A DNA stretch of 5,211 bases from Acidimicrobiia bacterium (GTDB lineage Bacteria > Actinomycetota > Acidimicrobiia > Acidimicrobiales > SZUA-35). Below the pieces are notes generated by a model. The model saw only the letters and a list, made by a program, of their open reading frames with translations, ran no database searches and was not told the origin of the DNA. Shown piece by piece: positions 1 to 3,733 of this stretch. The DNA lies in the NCBI GenBank assembly GCA_029857855.1, contig JAOUGG010000270.1:1-5211 (forward strand). The letters run 5' to 3'. The first letter of the stretch is position 1; every line of letters starts with the position of its first letter. Position numbers and translations under genes: made by a program.

Positions 1-289
1 CCGGTTCGTCGGCTTCGTAGCCGGCCCGGTCGACCCGCCGCCACAGGCCCCGCACATGTGTGGCGTCCTGCCAGAAGTTGTAGACCTGATCGCCGCGGAT
101 CACACCGAACGGAATACGATCGTCGGCTTCGAGGATCTCGAGCGCCGCCGCCTGGTACTCGGCGAATTGGGGCAACTTCTCGAACCCGGCCAGCGTCACG
201 GCGCTGACCGACTCCGCCCACTCGAGGGCATCCTCCCCCTCGACCTCTTCCAGCCATTCGTACTCGGCGTCGGGCTTCTGATCCGTCAT
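1..289 (-). CDS. Prolyl oligopeptidase family (S9A) serine peptidase, N-terminal part
   Basis: This is the first 96 residues of a protein that continues past the left edge. The N-terminus reads EYEWLEEVEGEDALEW, followed near residues 57-85 by DDRIPFG, RGDQVYNFWQDATHVRGLWRR. These are hallmarks of the start of S9A prolyl oligopeptidases, where this segment leads into the beta-propeller that gates the active site. The family cleaves short peptides after proline, usually in the cytosol. The catalytic Ser-Asp-His triad lies in the missing C-terminal half, so activity cannot be judged. No signal peptide is visible. I chose ATG at 289 because TACCGT sits exactly 7 nt upstream, as expected for a leaderless mRNA, and because it gives a normal family N-terminus. 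An in-frame ATG at 310, with a purine-rich GGGGAAGGG just upstream, would add seven residues (MVVTVAR) and remains possible. Confidence 0.88.
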   Translation of the reverse strand, partial: MTDQKPDAEYEWLEEVEGEDALEWAESVSAVTLAGFEKLPQFAEYQAAALEILEADDRIPFGVIRGDQVYNFWQDATHVRGLWRRVDRAGYEADEP

Positions 290-296
290 TCGGGCC

Positions 297-324
297 ACGG
301 TAACGACCATCAACCCTTCCCCAA
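297..324 (-). promoter_or_regulatory. Candidate leaderless promoter of the peptidase gene
   Basis: On the minus strand the hexamer TACCGT (297-302) matches the actinobacterial -10 pattern TANNNT and is followed by 7 nt and then the ATG at 289, so transcription would begin at or next to the start codon. A TTGGGG (319-324) lies 16 nt upstream of the -10 and keeps the TTG of a -35 box. It falls inside the tandem 12-mer repeat. This is a pattern match only; no transcript data were available. Confidence 0.45.
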
Positions 325-339
325 ACCGTTCCCCAACCG
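317..339. repeat. Tandem 12-mer/11-mer direct repeat
   Basis: TTCCCCAAACCG (317-328) is followed at once by TTCCCCAACCG (329-339), differing by one A. On the minus strand each copy reads as CGGTT(T)GGGGAA and overlaps the presumed -35 region of the peptidase gene. It could be a pair of protein-binding sites one helical turn apart, or simple slippage. Its outer end merges with the degenerate copy of the 60-bp repeat. Confidence 0.6.
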
Positions 340-511
340 TTCTGCGGACCTCAGGTGACACTGAGCGTCACCCTCGCTGCAATTTCGGGAGGGCGCCGTT
401 CTGCGCGCCTCAGGCGGGACTCGGTACCACCTCCGCTGCTAATTTCGGGAGGGCGCCGTTCTGCGCGCCTCAGGCGGGACTCAGTACCACCCCTGCTGCA
501 AATTTCGGGAG
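337..511. repeat. 60-bp tandem intergenic repeat (two near-perfect copies, two partial)
   Basis: Two units of exactly 60 bp, 381-440 and 441-500, are identical over their first 42 bases and differ at only a few positions in the last 18. A third copy starts at 501 (AATTTCGGGAG) and stops after 11 bp, 12 bp short of the acyl-CoA dehydrogenase stop codon. A degenerate copy (337-380) precedes the first and is recognisable from CCGTTCTGCG, CTCAGG and CGCTGC. Each full unit can fold: GAGGGCGC (389-396) pairs with GCGCCTC (405-411) with one bulged base around an 8-nt loop CGTTCTGC, and the same arms recur at 449-456/465-471. On the minus strand a weaker second hairpin (CAGCGG with CCGCCTG) can form in copy 1. 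The array lies downstream of the dehydrogenase and upstream of the peptidase, both transcribed leftward, so it may act as a 3'-end structure or spacer. It resembles mycobacterial MIRU-type intergenic repeats in size and location, but I claim no homology. Confidence 0.92.
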
Positions 512-522
512 AGGGTGGGCGG

Positions 523-1728
523 TTAGTAGCTCTTGGGGAGGCCGAGGCACTTCTGGGCCACGAAGGCCAGGACGAGATTGTTGTTGATCGGGGCCACTTG
601 GTAAAGACGGGTTTCCCGGAGCTTACGTTCGATGTCGTATTCGGTGGCGAACCCGAAGCCGCCATGGGTGTTGAGCGCGGCGTTGCCCGCCTCCCATGAC
701 GCCTCGGAGGCCAGCATCTTCGCCATGTTGGCCTCGGCCCCGCAGGAGCGACCGGTGTCGAACAGCTCGGCCGCCTTCCACCGCATCAGGTTGGCCGCCT
801 CCAGGTGGGCGTACGCCCTGGCCAGCGGGAAGGCCACGCCCTGGTTCATACCGATCGGGCGGCCAAACACCACCCGCTCGTTGGCGTAGGCCGAGGCCCG
901 GTCGAGAAAGAACGTGCCGTCGCCGATGCATTCCGACGCGATGAGGATGCGTTCGGCGTTCATACCGTCGAGGATCTGACGGAACCCGTTGCCCTCCACC
1001 CCGACCAGCGAGTCGGCCGGGATCTCGACATCGTCGAAGAACACCTCGGTCGAGTTGTGGTTCATCATCGTCTCGATCGGATTGATCGTGAGCCCGGGCA
1101 GCAGCTCCCCGTCGTCGCCCCTGAGATCGAACAGGAAGGTCGACATGCCGGTCAGCCGCTCGACGGGATCGTCGGATGGCGGCGTGGTGCGAGCCAGGAG
1201 CAACATCATGTCGGAGTACAGGGCCCGTGACGTCCAGATCTTCTGGCCGTTGATCCGCCACACATCGACCCCATCACGTTTGGCGCGCTCGGCCCGGGTG
1301 CGGATGGCGGTGGTCTCCGACCCCGCGGTCGGCTCGGTCACCCCGAACGCCTGCAGTCGTTTGCGACCATCGGCTATCTGGGGCAGGTAACGCTGCTTCT
1401 GCTCGTCGGACCCATGACGGAGCAGCGTGCCCATAATGTACATCTGGGCGTGGCAGGCCGACGGGTTGCCCCCCGACGCCGAGATCTCCTCGAGGATCAC
1501 CGACGCCCCACCGAGGCTCAGACCACCGCCGCCGTACTCCTCGGGAATGAGGGAACCCAGCCACCCCTGCTCGGTCAGTTCGGCGACGAACTCCTCCGGG
1601 TAGCGGTCGGGTTCGAGCGAGCGCCAGTACTCGTTGCCGTAGGCGTCGCACAACCGGCGGATCTCGGACCGGATGAGGTCGTGGTCCTCGTCGCCGTAAG
1701 GATCGGACTTACTCGTCGCAGCGCTCAT
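523..1728 (-). CDS. Acyl-CoA dehydrogenase (FAD-dependent)
   Basis: A complete 401-residue protein, the usual length for the family. It oxidises an acyl-CoA to the trans-2-enoyl-CoA and passes electrons to an electron-transfer flavoprotein in the cytosol. The N-terminal helical domain (about residues 13-122) includes GWLGSLIPEEYGG. The FAD- and substrate-binding signature AFGVTEPTAGSETTAIRT is at about 127-144, with the beta-domain motif INGQKIWTS at 159-167. The C-terminal helical domain contains VFGRPIGMNQGVAFPLA (about 287-303) and THGGFGFATEYDIER. The C-terminal catalytic Glu of medium- and short-chain enzymes appears to be Ala379 (YQVAPINNN replaces YEGT). Glu259 in GMNAERILIA sits where isovaleryl- and long-chain enzymes hold their base, so I infer that it is catalytic. 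The ATG at 1728 was chosen because residues upstream of it are low-complexity and would overlap the divergent gene; an in-frame GTG lies three codons earlier. Substrate is unknown. Confidence 0.95.
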   Translation of the reverse strand: MSAATSKSDPYGDEDHDLIRSEIRRLCDAYGNEYWRSLEPDRYPEEFVAELTEQGWLGSLIPEEYGGGGLSLGGASVILEEISASGGNPSACHAQMYIMGTLLRHGSDEQKQRYLPQIADGRKRLQAFGVTEPTAGSETTAIRTRAERAKRDGVDVWRINGQKIWTSRALYSDMMLLLARTTPPSDDPVERLTGMSTFLFDLRGDDGELLPGLTINPIETMMNHNSTEVFFDDVEIPADSLVGVEGNGFRQILDGMNAERILIASECIGDGTFFLDRASAYANERVVFGRPIGMNQGVAFPLARAYAHLEAANLMRWKAAELFDTGRSCGAEANMAKMLASEASWEAGNAALNTHGGFGFATEYDIERKLRETRLYQVAPINNNLVLAFVAQKCLGLPKSY

Positions 1729-1738
1729 AGCGCTCACA

Positions 1739-1744
1739 ACCGTA
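1739..1744 (-). promoter_or_regulatory. Candidate -10 box for the acyl-CoA dehydrogenase
   Basis: TACGGT on the minus strand matches TANNNT and lies 10 nt upstream of the ATG at 1728, predicting a leader of only a few bases. No convincing -35 is visible, and there is no Shine-Dalgarno sequence before the start. Confidence 0.25.
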
Positions 1745-1772
1745 GTCAACGACCGTCGAGCCGGGACAGCCG

Positions 1773-1793
1773 GGGATCGATCCCGATTTCGGG
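1773..1793. promoter_or_regulatory. Palindrome in the divergent intergenic region, possible operator
   Basis: GGGATCGATCCC (1773-1784) is a perfect 12-bp palindrome. It overlaps a second inverted repeat, CCCGA-TT-TCGGG (1782-1793). Both lie between the divergent starts of the acyl-CoA dehydrogenase and the DJ-1-family gene, where a repressor or activator serving both promoters would be expected. In GC-rich DNA short palindromes also arise by chance. Confidence 0.3.
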
Positions 1794-1828
1794 GTTCGCC
1801 ACCGGCGCAATCAATGGGATACTTGACC

Positions 1829-2623
1829 ATGGTCGAGCCGCTGCCACCACCTCTCGTCGAGGATGCCGCCGAACCGGCCGGTTCCTCCGACGAACCCGGC
1901 CCGGTGGTGATCCTCGCCTACGACGGTCTCGCGGCCGACGAGGCGTCGGTCCTGATCGAGATCCTGACCGCCGCCGACCTCGATGTGACGATCGCCAGCG
2001 TCCTGGCCGCACCGGTCACCTCGTACAACGGCAAGGTCGTGGTGACTCGACCGGCGGCCGACATCGAGCGATGCAGCGCACTGCTCGTGCCAGGCGGACT
2101 GGGGGTTCGCACGACCGCTGAGAATCCGGCGGTGCTGCGGGCGATCGCCGAGTTGTCGACCAAAGCCCGGTGGCTTGGCGCCACCTCGACCGGGTCGGTA
2201 CTGCTGGCTGCTGCCGGGATCATCGACGGGGCCCGGGTCACCACCCACTGGCTGGCCGGCGATCTGATCACCGACCGGGGCCTGGAACTGTCCGAGGAAC
2301 CGCTGGTCGAATGGGGACGCCTCCTCACCGCATCCGGCATCGTCGGCACCGCCGATCTGTCATTCCGGCTCGTCGGCGCACTTCGCGGACACCAGGCCGA
2401 AGCCCGGATTCGTGCCGTGTTCGTCCCGCCACCTGCCGATGCCGATCCTCGCTATCAGCGCAGCTCCCGCCGATGGTGGCGGCGCCTGACCGAGCTCGGT
2501 CGTGGTCGGGCCGACAGGTCGTCGCGCAAGCAGGTCGTCGACGAGGAGCGGGTGCTCTCGTTGATGGACCCGGAGGGTCGGGCCGACGTCATCGTCCTCG
2601 ACCTGACCAACGACAAGCCGTAG
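1829..2623 (+). CDS. DJ-1/PfpI family protein with Cys-to-Ser nucleophile change
   Basis: A 264-residue protein with a class I glutamine-amidotransferase-like fold. After a proline/acid-rich leader (1-23), the core starts at VVILAYDGLAADEAS (26-40). It continues with LLVPGGLGVRTTAENP (85-100), the nucleophile-elbow region GATSTGSVLLAAAG (117-130), the TTHW motif (138-141) and LLTASGIVGTADLSFRLV (165-182). This order matches the GlxA/isonitrile-hydratase branch of DJ-1/PfpI. In those relatives the elbow reads CTG; here it is Ser120-Thr-Gly, so cysteine chemistry is lost or changed. The last 70 or so residues are an extension with a basic, tryptophan-containing stretch (SSRRWWRRL) and an acidic end; I recognise no domain there, and the AraC-type DNA-binding domain of GlxA regulators is absent. 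The reaction is unknown. The start at 1829 has GATACT five bases upstream of it; an ATG at 1814 would add five residues. The gene is divergent from the acyl-CoA dehydrogenase and 46 bp upstream of thioredoxin. Confidence 0.85.
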   Translation: MVEPLPPPLVEDAAEPAGSSDEPGPVVILAYDGLAADEASVLIEILTAADLDVTIASVLAAPVTSYNGKVVVTRPAADIERCSALLVPGGLGVRTTAENPAVLRAIAELSTKARWLGATSTGSVLLAAAGIIDGARVTTHWLAGDLITDRGLELSEEPLVEWGRLLTASGIVGTADLSFRLVGALRGHQAEARIRAVFVPPPADADPRYQRSSRRWWRRLTELGRGRADRSSRKQVVDEERVLSLMDPEGRADVIVLDLTNDKP

Positions 2624-2656
2624 CCCGCACGCCGAACGTCGGGTTCACCCGGCGGT

Positions 2657-2662
2657 TACCAT
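2657..2662 (+). promoter_or_regulatory. Candidate -10 box of the thioredoxin gene (leaderless)
   Basis: TACCAT matches TANNNT and is followed by exactly 7 nt before the ATG at 2670, placing the transcription start on the A of the start codon. The hexamer overlaps the upstream in-frame ATG at 2661, which argues for 2670 as the true start. The geometry is identical to the box before the peptidase gene. No clear -35 is present. Confidence 0.45.
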
Positions 2663-2669
2663 GGTGCCC

Positions 2670-3122
2670 ATGGCTTCGAACCCTGAGTCGTCGGTGGTGG
2701 CTTGTCCGGCCTGCGGCACGAAGAACCGGACCCCGGTGGCGGTCAGCGGTCGGCCGCGTTGCGCCAAGTGTCACGCCGATCTCCCCTGGCTTGTCGACGC
2801 CACCGACGCCACGTTCAGCGACGCCATCCGCACCAATCGCCTGGTGCTCGTCGACTTGTGGGCACCGTGGTGCGGACCGTGTCAGATGGTGGCGCCAATC
2901 CTGAAGAAGCTGTCGGTCGACTACAGCGACCGGCTCAAGGTGATCAAGGTCAACGTCGATCACAACCCGCAGACGTCGATGGACTACCGGGCCCAGAGCA
3001 TCCCGATGATGGTGTTCATCCACAACGGCGAGACGCTCGAGACGGTCATCGGCGCCCAGCCCGAACCGGCGATGCGCCGTAGAGTCGAGCAACACTTGGC
3101 GGCCATCGACAATGCCGCCTGA
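2670..3122 (+). CDS. trxC: Thioredoxin with N-terminal zinc ribbon (thioredoxin-2 type)
   Basis: A complete 150-residue cytosolic protein-disulfide reductase. The N-terminal zinc ribbon has two CxxC pairs, CPAC (12-15) and CAKC (31-34), followed by HADLPW, the layout of TrxC/thioredoxin-2, which differs from TrxA by this module. The thioredoxin fold follows, with VLVDLWAPWCGPCQMVAPIL around residues 59-78. The redox cysteines are 68 and 71, the cis-proline is Pro112 in SIPMMVFIHNG, and GAQPEPAMRRRVEQHL forms the last helix. The residue after the cis-Pro is Met where Thr is usual; the active site is otherwise intact. Thioredoxin would be reduced by a thioredoxin reductase that is not in this window. 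In E. coli trxC belongs to the oxidative-stress response. The gene follows the DJ-1-like gene by 46 bp, so it may be co-transcribed as well as having its own promoter. The start at 2670 is preferred over 2661 because of the promoter geometry. Confidence 0.95.
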   Translation: MASNPESSVVACPACGTKNRTPVAVSGRPRCAKCHADLPWLVDATDATFSDAIRTNRLVLVDLWAPWCGPCQMVAPILKKLSVDYSDRLKVIKVNVDHNPQTSMDYRAQSIPMMVFIHNGETLETVIGAQPEPAMRRRVEQHLAAIDNAA

Positions 3123-3128
3123 CAACGA

Positions 3129-3145
3129 GTGCCTACAGCCGGCAC
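3129..3145. terminator. Short hairpin between convergent genes
   Basis: GTGCC (3129-3133) and GGCAC (3141-3145) are complementary around a 7-nt loop in the 27-bp gap between the thioredoxin stop and the end of the nucleotidyltransferase remnant. The position suits a bidirectional terminator, but the stem is only 5 bp and neither strand has a T tract. Confidence 0.25.
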
Positions 3146-3149
3146 CCGA

Positions 3150-3540
3150 CTATGCGAGCAACGCCCACCACGGGTGCCCGTCCGGTAGCACCGATCGAAG
3201 AAACGAGCACCCGTCGGCCGTGAGATCGGGGATGACCTGCTCGGCATCGAGCTGGTCCTTGACCCGACCCGCTTTCGACTTGAACAGCAGCTGCACTGGA
3301 TGCGGCCAGCCACAGGTCCCATCCGGCCAGGTCCAGCCATCGATGGATGGCCGGAGCCTCGGATCGAAGGATGCCGACATCGACGTCGACATGGGCACGC
3401 CAGCTTCGACCAAGGTGAAGCTCGAGTGCGTGCCCGCCGGCGATCCACCACCGAAAGTCCGCGCCGCCGAGCAACGCCACCAGCTCCGCCAGGTCCAGCG
3501 GCGCCCACGTCCGGAGATCCTCGGTGGTCATGGCCACCAT
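3150..3540 (-). pseudogene. Remnant of an aminoglycoside-2''-adenylyltransferase-like nucleotidyltransferase
   Basis: Two parts of one protein lie in different frames. From the ATG at 3540 to about 3304, 79 residues read MTTEDLRTW (from residue 4), then DFRWWIAGGHALELHLGRSW, then RAHVDVDVGIL and HRWLDLAGWDLWLA. This is the nucleotide-binding start of the family, with the GG motif and the metal-binding D-x-D (DVD). From about 3302 to the stop at 3150-3152, in another frame, 50 residues read HPVQLLFKSKAGRVKDQLDAEQVIPDL and end LPDGHPWWALLA. These match the family's C-terminal helical end (PEVQLLFKSKG.RPKD.LD, GHPW). The segment that normally joins them is missing, so an internal deletion has also shifted the frame at about 3303. 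Intact relatives transfer a nucleotide to an aminoglycoside or, more often, to an unknown substrate. Read from 3540, the first frame has no early stop and would yield a chimeric tail. A sequencing error alone cannot explain the missing middle. A second start at 3531 is possible. The remnant converges on thioredoxin and is divergent from the ligase. Confidence 0.8.
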
Positions 3541-3607
3541 TGTGCCGTCGGTGTTCTGCACGTACCCCGCGTCGCCGACGATGCTGGACACGCGCAGAAC
3601 CACGGGA

Positions 3608-3693
3608 TTGTCGAGCGAGCCCACGCGCAACGGCAGAGTCTGTCGGTTTCTCGTTCCACGGCTTGTCGAGCGAGCGCACGCGGAACGGCAGAG
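3608..3693. repeat. Two 31-bp direct repeats, 55 bp apart
   Basis: TTGTCGAGCGAGC followed by (C/G)CACGCG(C/G)AACGGCAGAG occurs at 3608-3638 and 3663-3693, with only two mismatches in 31 bases. The preceding bases also match (CCACGGGA before copy 1, CCACGGC before copy 2). CACGCGCAGAACCACGG at about 3589-3605 may be a further decayed copy. The pair occupies the gap between the nucleotidyltransferase remnant and the acyl-CoA ligase. It is not the same sequence as the 60-bp repeat at 337-511, although both contain GAACGGC or AACGGC next to a CGC. Confidence 0.85.
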
Positions 3694-3703
3694 CTTCTCG
3701 ACA
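3664..3703 (+). other. Strong stem-loop formed by the second 31-bp repeat
   Basis: TGTCGAG (3664-3670) pairs with CTCGACA (3697-3703). After one bulged C, GAGC (3672-3675) pairs with GCTT (3693-3696), using one G-U wobble that works only in plus-strand RNA. The result is an 11-bp stem with a 17-nt loop that contains GCGGAACGGC. The first repeat copy lacks the matching right arm and cannot form this stem. The structure ends 30 bp before the ligase start codon, so it could be a leader element, a terminator for upstream readthrough, or a dispersed palindromic repeat. There is no T tract. Confidence 0.5.
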
Positions 3704-3720
3704 GCGCCCGCCGGTGATGG

Positions 3721-3726
3721 TGAACT
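3721..3726 (+). promoter_or_regulatory. Weak candidate -10 box of the acyl-CoA ligase
   Basis: TGAACT lies exactly 7 nt before the ATG at 3734, the same spacing as the boxes of the thioredoxin and peptidase genes, but it has G instead of the conserved A at position 2. The spacer GGGGGCC could also serve as a poor ribosome-binding site. Weak evidence. Confidence 0.2.
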
Positions 3727-3733
3727 GGGGGCC

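Noticed and set aside
337..511. CRISPR array
   Set aside because: The units are directly adjacent with no unique spacers, and there are no cas genes in the window.
355..699. Plus-strand frame with repeated peptide (ISGGRRSARLRRDSVPP) across the 60-bp repeats
   Set aside because: The peptide repeat is forced by a period that is a multiple of three. The frame continues antisense into the acyl-CoA dehydrogenase, has no ribosome-binding site and matches no family.
1729..1830. Extension of the acyl-CoA dehydrogenase to an ATG at 1830
   Set aside because: The 34 extra residues are not family-like, and the extension would cover the entire divergent control region and overlap the start of the DJ-1-like gene.
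3608..3703. Insertion-sequence ends or attachment site
   Set aside because: The copies are direct rather than inverted, they enclose only 24 bp between them, and no transposase, integrase or tRNA gene is present in the window.
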